Program-made: the position numbers and the translations under genes
Source: Neocallimastix lanati (nom. inval.)
Lineage: Eukaryota > Neocallimastigomycota > Neocallimastigomycetes > Neocallimastigales > Neocallimastigaceae
DNA: 55,000 bases
Direction of reading: 5' to 3'
NCBI GenBank assembly: GCA_016946835.1
Contig: JACVTC010000031.1
Coordinates: forward strand, 632,501 to 687,500
In this document: positions 1 to 12,480 of the stretch, one piece after another
Position numbering within the stretch: the stretch's first letter is position 1
How the letters are laid out: every line of letters begins with the position of its first letter
The notes under the pieces: model-generated
What the model was told of the DNA's origin: nothing
Databases searched by the model: none
Seen by the model: the letters and a program-made list of their open reading frames with translations, nothing else

Positions 1-140
1 ATAAATAAATAATAAATAAATAATAACAATAATATATAAATATTAATAATAATAAATATATAAATATTAATAATAATAAATATATAAATATTAATAATAA
101 TAAATATATAAATATTAATAATAATAAATAAATAAATAAA
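1..140. repeat. 24-bp AT tandem repeat
   Basis: About four head-to-tail copies of a 24-bp unit made of AATATT, a TAATAATAAT run and ATATATA lie between 37 and 130, then run into (AAAT)n. No coding potential is visible. The array continues to the window edge, so its real length is unknown. Confidence 0.75.
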
Positions 141-419
141 TAAATAAATTTTTATTTCTTCATCCATCCATAAAATAAAACAATCAATAGTAGAAATATC
201 AAGTAAAAAAAAAAAAAATATTTACTTGGCATTTAAAGTAAAAAAAAACAAAAACAAAAACATATTTCTATTTATAAATAATTATATATAAATATAAATT
301 TTTATATATGAATAAAAAGAGTAAAAATGAAGATTATTTTTTTTTTTTTTTGTTAAATTATCTTTTTCTTTTTCTTTTTTTATTCTATTTATTTATAAAG
401 ATATTCCAATTATTTTATA

Positions 420-660
420 CCATAATAATAAATAATAATTAAAAGAGTATTTATTAATAAATAATAAATAATAAATAATAAATAATAAAAAGAGTATTTA
501 TTAATAAATAATAATAAAAAGAGTATTTATTAATAAATAATAAAAAGAGTATTTATTAATAAATAATAAATAATAATAAAAAGAATATTTATTAATAAAT
601 AATAATAAAAAGAGTATTTATTAATAAATAATAAATAATAAAAAAATAAATTAATAAATA
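420..660. repeat. Minisatellite with AAAAAGAGTATTTATTAAT core
   Basis: The core AAAAAGAGTATTTATTAAT, separated by variable numbers of AATAATAA, recurs about six times here, and variants reappear near 1255, 1330 and 1515. The spacing varies, so this is an imperfect satellite and not a strict tandem repeat. There is no coding content. Confidence 0.7.
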
Positions 661-954
661 AACGAATAAAATAAAATAAAATAAAAAAAAAAACTAATAA
701 AAAAAGAGATAAAAATTTAATGAATAAATAATAAAATTTTAATAAATAAAAATTAGCAAATAATTATGATCATTATAATTCTGTTCATCTAATTTTTATT
801 TATTTATTTAAAATAAAGCCAACACTTTTGTCATCCTTTCTAAGAAGGTGGAACATCTTCTTTTCCTTTTTTCTTTTCTTTTTCCTTTCAATTAAAATAA
901 ATAATTAATATTGTTTATCCTAATTTATTCATAATTTATTCATATCATTTTTAT

Positions 955-1095
955 TTCATTTTATTTTATTTTATTTTATTTTATTTTATTTTATTTTATT
1001 TTATTTTATTTTATTCTGTTTTATTTTATTCTGTTTTACTTTTTACTTTTTATTCTGTTTTATTTTATTCTGTTTTATTTTATTCTGTTTTATTT
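955..1095. repeat. TTTTA pentanucleotide array
   Basis: Roughly ten TTTTA units from about 957 to 1010 are followed by units interrupted by TTCTG (TTCTGTTTTATTTTA) to about 1090. A simple-sequence expansion with a derived higher-order unit. Confidence 0.75.
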
Positions 1096-1234
1096 TTTTA
1101 AATGAATTAATATAATTAATTTAACTTTAAAATTTTATATTTGTATGTGATTGTATTTATTTATTTAATTAAACTATTTATGTATATTTTTATTAAAAAA
1201 AATTTTTTTTAATGGAGTGCCTTAAAAAAAAATA

Positions 1235-1590
1235 ATTGAATAAATAATAAATAATAAAAAGAGCATTTATTAATAAATATATTGAAATAATTGAAATAAT
1301 TGAAATAATTGAATAATAAATAATAAATAATAAAAAAGAATATTTATTAATAAATAATAAATAATAAATAATAAATAATAAATAATAAATAATAAATAAT
1401 AAATAATTGAATAATAAATAATAAATAATAAATAATAAATAATAAATAATAAATAATAAATAATAAATAATTGAATAATAAATAATAAATAATAAATAAT
1501 AAATAATAAATAATAAATAGAGTATTTATTAATAAAGAATAAATAATAAATAATAAATAATAAATAATAAATAATAAATAATAAGTGTTT
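1235..1590. repeat. AATAAAT heptamer satellite
   Basis: A long 7-bp tandem array (AATAAAT/ATAATAA register) runs over about 350 bases. It is broken by ATTGAAT interruptions and by the same GAGTATTTATTAATAAA core seen at 420-660. No coding potential. Confidence 0.7.
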
Positions 1591-3114
1591 CTATTAATAA
1601 TTGAATCATTAATTCAACATCCTCTAATATATCATTAATAATTCATAATAAAAAAATTAATCCACATTAATCCATAATCCATAATTCATAATCCATGATC
1701 ATCCCTAACTTCATCATCATCAAAGATTTTTTGATGCATATTACAAAATAAATAAAAATAAAATTTATTATTGTATTATTACTTTATATTATTTTAAAGA
1801 ATTTTAATTAAAAAAAAAAAAAAAAAAGAATACAGAATAAAGTCACCAACAAAAAAAAAAAAAAGTTTATGTATTAATTTAATAAGTCACCTTATTTCAT
1901 TTATTATTCAATTCTTCAATTATTAAATATTATTAATATTTATTATTTATTAATATTTATTATATATTAATAAATACTTCTTTTATTCTAATTTTTTTTA
2001 TTTATTAATATTTATTATATATATACAAAACAATTTTTTTATTTTTTTAAACTTTTTTTTCAAAAATTATAATTATTATTTTTATTAATCATTTTTTTTT
2101 TAATTTGTGTTTTCATATTATTTTAATTTAAAATTTAATTATGGAAAAATGAAAAAAAAAAAAAAAAAGAAAAAACATCAAATTTTATATCTTATTAGTT
2201 AATAAAAAATTTATATAATAAATATAAATATATAAATATATATAAATATATATATAATATAAATATTAATATATATATATATAATATAAATATAAATTTA
2301 TTTTTTTTATTTCATTTTAGAAATACCAAAAAATGATTTTTAGTTTTTCAATTTGTGTTACTTTATTTAAATATTTATCCCAGGATTTTTATTTTTATTT
2401 TTTATGCTATTTATTTAATTTAATTTATTTGTTTATTTAATTTAATACTGCTATTTATTTAATCTAATATTGTTATTTATTTAATTTTTGTAATAATTAG
2501 GTTTATCACAAAAATAACTTCCATTTTCAACCAAAACTCTATTCCATTTCAACTGTATATATTATTTAAATTATATAATACTTAAATTATATATTATTTA
2601 AATTATATATAATAATTAGTTATAAATTATAGAGAGTTAATTATTAAAATATAATTTATTACAATAAAATAACAAATATACTGTAATATATTTTTTATCT
2701 ACATTATTTCATTTCTAAACAAATTGAATATTTATTGGATATCATATAAATAGTATATAATCAAAATTTATTGAAATTTATTGAAATTTATTATTTTAAT
2801 AAAATATATTAAAATAATATAATATAATATATACTCTTTTTAATTTCTTAATTTCTTTTATTTTATTCTTTTTTATTATACTTTAATTATACTTTAAATT
2901 TATTTCAAATTTATTTTTAAAACACAAAATAATTAAAAAAAACTACATTAAATTAAAATTTTCTTTTTTAATAATACAGGTGAAATATTAATAAAAATGC
3001 TATTTGAAAAAGTTTTATGGAATTTTTATTTTTTATTATTAAATATAATCACATTATATTTTAATATAAGTTGTTCAACATAATGACTGTTAATATAAAA
3101 TTTTTTATTTTAAA

Positions 3115-3600
3115 ATAAAAATTAAAATAATTAAATAATAAATAATAAATAAAGGAATAATAAATAATTAAATAATAAATAATAAATAAAGGAATATTAA
3201 ATAATTAAATAATTAAAACAATTAAATAATAAATAATAAATAAAGGAATAATAAATAATTAAATAATAAATAATAAATAAAGGAATATTAAATAATTAAA
3301 TAATTAAAACAATTAAATAATAAATAATAAATAATTAAATAATAAATAATTAAATAATAAATAACAAATAAATAAAAAATATTTATTAATAATTTTAAAT
3401 AGTTGAATAAATAATAACTAAATAGAATTTTTATTCATAGGTATATAAATAATAAGTAATATATAATAATAAATAATTAATAATAAATAATTGAATAAAT
3501 AATAAATAGAGTTTTTATTCATAGATATATATAGATAAATAATAAGTAATATATAATAATAAACAAGTAATAATAAATAATTGAATAATAATCATAATAA
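3115..3600. repeat. Compound repeat with AAATAAAGGAATA core
   Basis: A unit of about 70-100 bases containing AAATAAAGGAATA and AATAATTAAATAAT recurs several times between 3120 and 3370. A second unit, containing AGAGTTTTTATTCATAG or a close variant and ATAAGTAATATATAATAATA, occurs twice between 3420 and 3580. These are simple-sequence derived duplications. Confidence 0.6.
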
Positions 3601-4871
3601 TAATAAATTTTAGTAAATTTAATTCAATAGGAAAATAATTTTAGTTTTTAATTATATAAAAAAGGAAATATTAATTATTAAGTTGATTATTTCTATTTTG
3701 TACCACATAACAATAAGTATTATCTTAAATTATCATAAAGTAGTTCAAAAGTTATAATTTGAATTTGATTACATAATATATTATATTAAATTAAGTTGGA
3801 TACTGTATATTATCATATTTAATTAAATTCAATAATAAATTGATGATAATATTAAATTAGTTACCTAATATATTAAATAAAAACAAAATAATAAAAAATT
3901 TTTTCCTTTTTAATTAATTATTAATAATGTATATAAATTTTAAATTTATTTTTTTTTATTTTTAATTTATTTTTTTTAAATTTTTTTTTAAAATTCTTTT
4001 TCATCCATCATTATTCTATATATATTACAATAATAATGTTAATTTACATGAATCATATATTATATTCATTTATAATATATGAATTAATATATGTTGGTAA
4101 CATCAAGATACAAATGAAGTTTAAAGTTGAAAGAAAGGTGTAAAATAAATTTATTAAATGCAATCCTTCACTCAATTATTATATTTAATAAACTTTATTA
4201 ATAAATAGGTTATAATATTAAAAAAAGTACATAAATTTTATTTTTATTTTATAGTTCATATCTATTGTAAATTGTATATATTCAGATTTATTTATTTCTA
4301 TAAAAGTATATATAGAATAGAATAAGGTAAATTTTGTTGATGAACAAAATATTTTTATAATAAATAAACTTACTTCTATTTAATTATTATTTTGTTATCC
4401 ATTTTCAAACTTTATTGAATAATAAATTGAAAATAAAATTAAATATGAAAAATAGAATAAAAGATTTTTTTTTTTTTAAACAATTTTTATTTTTTATTAG
4501 TATGCAATGTTATGATCATAATATAATATAATAATACTAATAAATAATTAAATTACTAATAATTAAAAAAAAAAAAAATAATATAATTAATAATAAAATA
4601 GAAATAGTTAAAAAAAAAAAAAAAAAGAATTTACTAAAAAGGAAAAAGAAAAGAACGGAGAAAAATCTTATATATACATATACATATATTTTTATTAAAC
4701 TTGTATTAAAATAAATAAATAAATAGATAAATTAATTAAAAAATAAATAAATAGATATAAATATAAATAAATAAATAAATAGGTATAAATAAATAAATAG
4801 ATATAAATAAATAAATAATATATATATACTTTTATTAATTATTCTTTTTATCACTTCATATTTAATTTATT

Positions 4872-4904
<33 letters not shown>

Positions 4905-5224
4905 TTTAAAACTTCACTTTTTTATTTTTTTTTTATTTTTTTTTTAAAAAAAAATAATACATAATAATAATATATAGAAAAAAAAAAAAAAAGAGAAACT
5001 GATGATCTTTTTTTTTTTTTTTTTTTTTATTACTATAATAAATTTAATTTAATTAAAAATTGTCATTTTGTTAATACTAAAAAACAAAAATATATAAACA
5101 TTTCTTTTATTCCCTTATTTTTTTTTTTCCTTTTTCTTTCTTTTTTTTTTTTTTTTTTTTTTTTATTTTTATATTTTAAATTGAATTAATGTAATTTTTT
5201 TATTAATTTACACAAAGTTAAAGA

Positions 5225-5266
<42 letters not shown>

Positions 5267-7134
5267 AAAAATTGTATATATTTTATAAAAATAAAAGAAG
5301 ATAAAATAATTCCTCATTTGTATTATAGTAAATATTTTGTATTTTATATATATATTTTTTTAAGAAAAAAGAATAATATATCTTTCAAAAAATAGAAAAA
5401 AAAAAAAAGAAAAAATTTAGAAATGATAATAATAAAGAAAAAAAAGTAGATAAAGATTAAAAAAATTCCTCATTAAATCAATAAGTAAAATAGAGAGTAT
5501 AAATAATAAAAGTATATTTATAAATTTTTATTAGTAATTTTATGTAAAAGGACTTTTTTTTTTTAAAAAGGATTAAATTATTAGTATATAAAAAAACAAA
5601 CAAGCAATTGTACAGAAGAAAAAACAACAATTAATTAGTCAATACCATAAATTTTATTTTTAAATTAGTTGTCAAATAATACAATTATTTTTATTATATT
5701 TTCAAAAATAATAAAGTGGTATATTTTTTAATAAGATAATAAAAAAAGAATATATTATTTATAGAAATAGAAGAATTTTATCAAACTATTGATTAAAGAA
5801 ATAATATAAAATATTTTGTTATTCTATATCATTAATAAAATATAAAGTATAAAATATAAAGTGGATTATTAAAACAATTTTTTGAAATAGATATAAATAT
5901 TTTTATTTTTCGAATTGTTGGAAATATTTAAAATATATATAACTAAAAAAAAATGTTTAAATAGTATAAGAATAATAAAAGATAGTACTAATTTTTGGTA
6001 ATTTTATTTATATTTTCAGAAAAATAAATATACTAAAATAATTTTAATTCTTCTTGATTTTATTTTAATATTAATATCTATAGGATAACATAGGATAACA
6101 AAAATACATTAAAGAAATAAATTTTTTAAAAATTATATCCCTCTAAAAGTAGTAATAAATACATTCATAAAAGTTTCATAAATATAAATTGTAAAAAACT
6201 GAAAAGTCTTTTTTTTTTTTTTTTAAAAGAAAAAAAAAAAAAACTCAAGCAAAAACAATTATATTTTTTTATTTATTTATTGTAAATATAAAAGAAATAC
6301 ATAATATATAAATATTTTTTTTTCATTTATATTTTTATTTGTATTATTATTATTATTCAATAACTATTATTTTAAAATTATTTGAACATAAAATAAAAAA
6401 AAAAAAACAGTTATAATAATAATAATAATATTAATAAAAGCAATAATAATTGAAAAAAAAGATAGAATTCTGAAGTAGAACTAAAAAAAAAAATTATTTA
6501 AGAAAGAGAAAAAAAAACAATAAACTATCTTAAAAAAAAAACAATACTATTATTACTTGTTTAAATAAATTACAGGAAAAATACTTTATCCCTTTAGAAA
6601 AAAATTAATAAATTATTAATTTTTTATTGAAATAGGTATATTTAATTGTAAGTATATTTAAATAATTAATATTTATTTATGTATAATTAAATTATAAAAT
6701 ATATATAATTTTTGTACTTTCTGTTTATATATTATTTTTTTTACATACTTATATAACAAAATAAATAAATAAATAAATAACATAAAATATTTTTTTTATT
6801 TGTATATTTAAATGTTCGGAATCTCAAAACAAAAAAAATTATTTTCTTTATTTTCTATTTTCTCTACATTATAAACCTTGTAATAATAATAAAAAAAAAA
6901 CAATTAAAAGTAATAAAAAAAAAAAAAACAATTAAGAGTAATAACAAACTAAGAAAAAAAATAATTGCATAAAAGTAGAAATTCAATAATAGCTTTTATT
7001 TTTTTATAATTTTATTTAATTTTTTATATTCTAAAAAAACAATTAAATTTTATTTTATATATAATAGTACTATAAATTTTATTCTTTATTATTTTTTTTG
7101 TAATTTTTATTTTAATAATAAATTCATTTCTAAG

Positions 7135-10100
7135 ATGTTAACTCAAGTAGAAGCTAAATTTGATTTTTGTGGTCAAGATAATTCACAACTTTCATTTAAA
7201 CAAGGTGATATTATTCAAGTTATTAGTCGTTTAGATTCTGGATGGTGGGATGGAATTTGTAATGGTGAAAGAGGTTGGTTCCCATCCAATTATGTTACCG
7301 AAAGCTATGTAGAAGAAAATCAAACTGTACAGTGGTATCCTCAGCTAGACGCTCAAGGTAATCAATATTATGTTAATTCTCAAACTCAAGAAGTTTCCTA
7401 TGAATATCCATTATTTAAATCGTTGAATGATACCATGATTTCTAAGGATGCAGAACCTCTTCCAAGAAATTGGGGTATGAAATTCACTCAAGATAATAGA
7501 CCTTATTATTATAATAAGGTGACTGATGTAACTTGTTGGTCTTTAGATGAAATCAATAAGGAAACCGGTGAATTATTGAAGAAACGTTCAAATTCTAATT
7601 CATTTGTTTCTATTAATGAAGATATCAGCCATTCAACTAGTCCAAAGTCTGGAGAGTTAACTTGGGAAAAACTTTCTAATGATATATACTACTGTCTTCA
7701 GCAACTTTGTAATTCCGCTCGTATAAATAAAAAGGAGCTCTATATTAATCATTCCACTTCCATTGTGGAAACTATTCGTACGATGCTCTATGCTTCAAAT
7801 ACAGCAAAGCGTGAATCGCCTGTCCTTGCTAGTAATAAAACTTTAAAACAACATCATAAACATATTATGAATTCCTTATCAAAGTTAGTAGTCACCACCA
7901 AGACAGCTTCCCAAATTTGGCCACCACCAGATGCCGTTCCAAAAATGCAACAAGCTGCAAATGATGTTCATATGAGTGTAAAGAATTTCATTAAGGTGGC
8001 AAAGGATCTTAATTTACCTCTTGATGTAAAGCTTGTTGAGGAGAGTAATAGCGATGATAAAAAGAGTGAAACCGATCGAGATGATGAATCTCAACAACAA
8101 AATTCTACAAAGATTATTGCACAATTGGAGGAATACTCTAGAACCATCTCCGAAAGTACACAGAAGTTAACCCAAACAATTCGTACTCAAGAAAATGTTT
8201 CCAGTGAATTAATCATTACAGAAACAAGAAATATCGTTATCGATGTCGGTACCTTCCTTTCCGTTATTGATGAAATTGATTATGAAATGTTAAATAATGA
8301 TATCGTCGTTGATTTTAAATTGAATCGTTTGGCCGTCTGTAATAGTATTTCTGGTTTAGTTATGGCCACTCAAAATGCTGTTAGTAATTTACGTCCAAGT
8401 AATTTCGAGGAGCAAATTCTTATAAGTACAGAATTAATTGAAAAGGCAGTAAAAGATTTCGTCATTTCTACTAAATGTCTTCTTCAAGAAAAGGAAAATG
8501 CTGATCAGGTACAATATCAAAAAATGTATAATGATTTCAATCGTAGAGCATCTACTGCTGCTTCCTCTGAAATCTCTACTGTTAACTCATCAAATTCCTC
8601 TTCCATTCATAGCAGTACTAATACTAATGATACCAATTTCTCTCAAGTGACTGCTATACCACCTTCCTCATTACCACGTAATCGTAGGGCAATGTCACTT
8701 TCTGCTGTTGGTATGGAAGTTCCACCAGATGAATTTCCAGAGATGGAAGAAAGTCAAATTAGAAATAGAACATACTCTCAACGTTCCTTACCTTCTAATC
8801 TTACTGAAAGTTTAAATAATATGTATATTTCTAGTCCTACTAGTACAAATGTTGTTACCGGTCCAAGTTCTGTTACTGGGGTCAGTACGAATTTCAGTAT
8901 TAATACTGCTGCTACCGCTGCAGGTAATGGTAATGGTTCTGTGGCCAGTACCGTTGTAGGTTCATCTACTGGTTCTCGTAAGAGTTCTGCCCACTCTCTT
9001 TCTCCATTGCCACCACCACCACAATTATATTATGATAATATCAATGTTAATAATTCGGTACCTGTAGATATTGATCAAATTGATGAACCTAAAGTTCCTT
9101 ATGTTAAATTAATGAAATTACTTGGTACCGAAGTTACTACTGATATTATTCAAGAAAAGAAAGAACCTGCAAAGAAATGGTTCCTTGAGTATGATTATGA
9201 TCCAAATGATCTTTTCTTCAATATGGAAGGTAAGGTTAGAGGTGGTACATTTGAAGCCTTAGTCGAACGTTTAACTTGTCATGATTCCTTTGATTCCAAC
9301 TTTACAAATACCTTCCTTTTAACCTATCGTTCCTTCTGTACCTCCACTCAGCTCATGAGTGAATTATTTAAGAGATATTCCCTTCAACAACCTAAAGGTT
9401 TAACCGAGTTAAATGATATTAATGAATGGCATGAAAAAAAATTGAAACCTATTCGTCTTCGTGTCTGTAATGTCGTGAAAAGTTGGTTTGAATCTTATTG
9501 TAATGAAACAGATGAAGATGATAAGAAGGCTTTTGAAATGGCAAAGGACTTTTTCGAAAGAGAAATTCAGCGTGATCCTACTTTTCTCACTGTCTCAAAA
9601 TTATTAGATAAATTTGATTTAGGTTTTACTAAGAAAATTGTTCCAAGTCCAGGTCGTGAAGCTCCAATACCTATCTTACCAAAATCTTTACGTCGTATTC
9701 GTTTCATTGAATTAGATCCCACTGAAATCGCTAGACAATTGACCCTTATGTGTTCCAAGCTCTATAATCAAATTCAACCAATAGAATGCTTAAATAAGGC
9801 TTGGTCTAGGAGGGAAAATTCCCCTGCTGTTAATATCAAGATGATGATTGAAATGTCAAATCAAGTTACTAGATGGGTTGCTATCACGATCTTACAAGAA
9901 GTAGATATAAAGAGACGTGCCGCTAACTTAAAGCATTTCATTTATATTGCCGAAAAATGTTATGCCCTTAATAACTTTAATACGTTAATGTCTATTATAG
10001 CTGGTTTTAACTCTGCTCCAATTCATCGTTTAGGAAGAACTTGGGATCTTCTCAGTAGTAAGGTGAATGCTATTTTGGAACAACTAATGAGAATTATGGA

Positions 10101-10473
10101 TAGAGGAAAGAATTTCTCTACGTATCGTGAGCAGCTTCATTCCGTTAATCCACCTTGCGTACCCTACCTTGGTATTTATCTTACCGATTTAACGTTTATT
10201 GAAGATGGTAATCCAGATCATATTAAGGATAATGAAAAATTAATTAACTTTAGTAAACAGAGTAAGACTGCTGATGTTATTCGTGAAATTCAACAATATC
10301 AAAATCAAGTCTACTGTTTACAAGATGTTCCAGAATTACAAAACTATTTAAAGGAATCATTGGAAAGAATTGAAGATGAAAGTGATATGTATGATACATC
10401 CTTAAGATTAGAACCAAAAGAACGTGAAGATGAAAAGATTACTAGATTATTATATGAATCTGGTTTCCTTTAA
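7135..10473 (+). CDS. Ras guanine-nucleotide exchange factor (CDC25 family, SH3-WW-RasGEF)
   Basis: 1112 aa, no introns needed. It is expected to load GTP on a Ras-type small GTPase at the plasma membrane. Visible domains: an SH3 at about residues 5-55 (AKFDF start, SGWWDG, GWFPSNYV end); a WW-like segment at 66-92; a second, clearer WW at 108-140 (PLPRNWGMKF, then YYYN and CW); a helical middle region at about 170-300; a Ser/Thr/Asn-rich low-complexity stretch at about 460-640 ending in PLPPPPQ; RasGEF_N from about 697 (GKVRGGTFEALVERL); and the catalytic CDC25 domain at about 858-1100 (LDPTEIARQLTLM, AGFNSAPIHRL, PCVPYLGIYLTDLTFIEDG). The start is the first ATG in frame and leads directly into the SH3. 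SH3 plus RasGEF matches fungal Cdc25-type exchangers; the added WW motifs are less usual. Family assignment is firm; the target Ras is unknown. Confidence 0.95.
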   Translation: MLTQVEAKFDFCGQDNSQLSFKQGDIIQVISRLDSGWWDGICNGERGWFPSNYVTESYVEENQTVQWYPQLDAQGNQYYVNSQTQEVSYEYPLFKSLNDTMISKDAEPLPRNWGMKFTQDNRPYYYNKVTDVTCWSLDEINKETGELLKKRSNSNSFVSINEDISHSTSPKSGELTWEKLSNDIYYCLQQLCNSARINKKELYINHSTSIVETIRTMLYASNTAKRESPVLASNKTLKQHHKHIMNSLSKLVVTTKTASQIWPPPDAVPKMQQAANDVHMSVKNFIKVAKDLNLPLDVKLVEESNSDDKKSETDRDDESQQQNSTKIIAQLEEYSRTISESTQKLTQTIRTQENVSSELIITETRNIVIDVGTFLSVIDEIDYEMLNNDIVVDFKLNRLAVCNSISGLVMATQNAVSNLRPSNFEEQILISTELIEKAVKDFVISTKCLLQEKENADQVQYQKMYNDFNRRASTAASSEISTVNSSNSSSIHSSTNTNDTNFSQVTAIPPSSLPRNRRAMSLSAVGMEVPPDEFPEMEESQIRNRTYSQRSLPSNLTESLNNMYISSPTSTNVVTGPSSVTGVSTNFSINTAATAAGNGNGSVASTVVGSSTGSRKSSAHSLSPLPPPPQLYYDNINVNNSVPVDIDQIDEPKVPYVKLMKLLGTEVTTDIIQEKKEPAKKWFLEYDYDPNDLFFNMEGKVRGGTFEALVERLTCHDSFDSNFTNTFLLTYRSFCTSTQLMSELFKRYSLQQPKGLTELNDINEWHEKKLKPIRLRVCNVVKSWFESYCNETDEDDKKAFEMAKDFFEREIQRDPTFLTVSKLLDKFDLGFTKKIVPSPGREAPIPILPKSLRRIRFIELDPTEIARQLTLMCSKLYNQIQPIECLNKAWSRRENSPAVNIKMMIEMSNQVTRWVAITILQEVDIKRRAANLKHFIYIAEKCYALNNFNTLMSIIAGFNSAPIHRLGRTWDLLSSKVNAILEQLMRIMDRGKNFSTYREQLHSVNPPCVPYLGIYLTDLTFIEDGNPDHIKDNEKLINFSKQSKTADVIREIQQYQNQVYCLQDVPELQNYLKESLERIEDESDMYDTSLRLEPKEREDEKITRLLYESGFL

Positions 10474-10592
10474 GCAAAATAAAAATAAACAATAAACCTC
10501 TTTCTTATTCTTTTTTTTTTTTTTTTTAATTTTTTTTTTTGAAGTGAAAAAATAATTCAAAACAATATAATCCAAATCAATCCAATACAAAC

Positions 10593-10626
<34 letters not shown>

Positions 10627-10812
10627 ATAGTTAATAATAAAAATAAAAATAAAAATTTTATTTTTTTAATCTATTATCTAATATTTTATTTTATTTAATT
10701 TTATTTTTTATTATTAATTTTTTTTTTATCATATTAATAGACATATAAAAAACCCCTAAATTTAATAGAATATAAATAACCTAAATTTAATAACATAGCA
10801 ACAACAATAATG

Positions 10813-10852
<40 letters not shown>

Positions 10853-11096
10853 AAAAAAAAAGAAAAAAAAAAAGAAAAAATTTTATTATTATTATTTTTT
10901 TTTTTTTTTAAAAAAATTATTAAAATTATTCTAATAATATTTATATTCATTAATTTTTTTACTAATTGAAAATCATATTTTATGTATTACCTAATAGTTA
11001 ATAATTATATATATATATATTTTAAAAAAAAGAAAAAGAAAAAAAATAATAATAATAATTATAATTATAGTAATAATAGTAATAACAGTAATATAG

Positions 11097-11129
<33 letters not shown>

Positions 11130-11812
11130 GAAAGGAAAAAAAAAAAAAGGAAAAGAATTTTTTTACTTTATTACAAAATAACTTTTTATTATTAATTAAT
11201 ATCTTTAATCATTTTGTAATATATAAAAAAATTTTATTTTTTATTATATATATTTTTTTTAATGAAAAAATTATTTTTCTTTTTATTATTTTTCTTTTTC
11301 TTTTTTTTTATATTTTTATTTTTATTTTTTTTTTTTTTTTAATTTTTTTATTTTATTAATTTTTTTTAATTTTTTATATATATAAAATTTATAAGTTAAA
11401 TATTATTAATAGTTTTTTTTATTTTATTTTATTTTGTTATTATATATATATATATTTTTTAAAAAAAAAAAATAATAATCTTGGTAAATAAAATTTATAT
11501 GTATATAATACAAAAAAAAAAAAAATTTTTTTTTTGTGTGAAATAAAAGCAAAAAAAGTAAATTACCAATAAATATGTAATATATTATTTTTTTTTTTAA
11601 TATAAATTTTTTTATTAATAATTATATATATATATATTTTAAATATATAATTTAAATAATTACAAAATACAGAAAAAAAATATTATATTTATATTTTTTT
11701 AAAATTTTTTATTTTATATTTTAATTTTTTATTTACCAATTTTTATTTTTTTATTTAATAAATTTTCATTGATGATCATAATAATTATAATAATAATAAA
11801 TAATATATAATA

Positions 11813-11843
<31 letters not shown>

Positions 11844-12080
11844 AAAATATAATAAAATAAAATATAAAAATAAATAAATAAATAAACAAATAAATAATAA
11901 AATAATATATAATAAAATAAATAATAAAATAATGTAATAAAATAATATAATAAAATAAATAAATAAATAAATAAATAAAAAACAATAAATATATTTAAAA
12001 ATAATCTTTATTTTAATTTTTTTTTTTTTTATTTTTTTGTTATCTAAATCATTCATTTTTATGTTAGTTTTTATTTAACA
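10474..12080. other. Low-complexity intergenic DNA
   Basis: Long A and T homopolymers (about 10595-10624, 10813-10850, 11099-11120), ATAT runs and AAAT arrays at 11810-11990. Long open frames here are products of homopolymers (poly-K/N/F/I/Y) and carry no family signature. The RasGEF 3' UTR and terminator must lie in the first few hundred bases, but no specific signal can be singled out. Confidence 0.65.
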
Positions 12081-12480
12081 AACTTTTTATAAAGTTTGAC
12101 CTGCGTATCAATCATTATGTGTTACTTAATACTTAACTTTATCGATAAGCAGTAGCAACAGTGGTAGAAGCATGGTTGGCGTGATTGCCAACCATGCATC
12201 AATGATAGAATAGAGAGCATACTTATGCTTCTATTCACGTGATCTCAACATTTTTTTCTATAGAACTTTATTTTGTGTTTCGCTTCAAATCAAATACTTT
12301 TATTAAATTGAGAAATTCCAAATAGAGAGAATACTCCGAAGATGTCACATTTTTTTTGGATAAAAAACCCTCCAGATATGGACTATTTTTACTAGTCCAT
12401 GGAGGGAAAAAGGAATAGCTTATATCAGGTGTACTAATTACCGTTTTCTGTAATTCTAAAGATAATCAATAGTTAATCCT
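12081..12480. other. GC-richer segment with two hairpins, unidentified
   Basis: Base composition changes sharply here. Two strong inverted repeats are present: 12170-12180 pairs perfectly with 12187-12197 (11 bp, 6-base loop), and 12368-12406 folds as CCCTCCA and TGGACTA arms pairing with TAGTCCA and TGGAGGG around a 7-base loop. No ORF or tRNA/5S rRNA pattern is visible. It directly precedes the decayed LINE and may be its 5' region or a separate transposon end; this is inference. Confidence 0.4.

Larger units (their letters stand above)
141..7134. other. Gene-free AT-rich intergenic region
   Basis: Seven kilobases upstream of the RasGEF gene with no supportable ORF, no recognisable exon chain and no tRNA-like B box. 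It holds A and T homopolymers, several tandem arrays (listed separately) and unstructured AT-rich DNA. The 5' leader and promoter of the RasGEF gene must lie in the last part, but I see no distinct element in it. Confidence 0.6.

Noticed and set aside
10762-12056. Several open frames of 60-125 codons rich in Lys, Phe, Ile, Tyr or Asn
   Set aside because: They are translations of homopolymers and AAAT/ATAT runs, without domains or coding-like residue composition.
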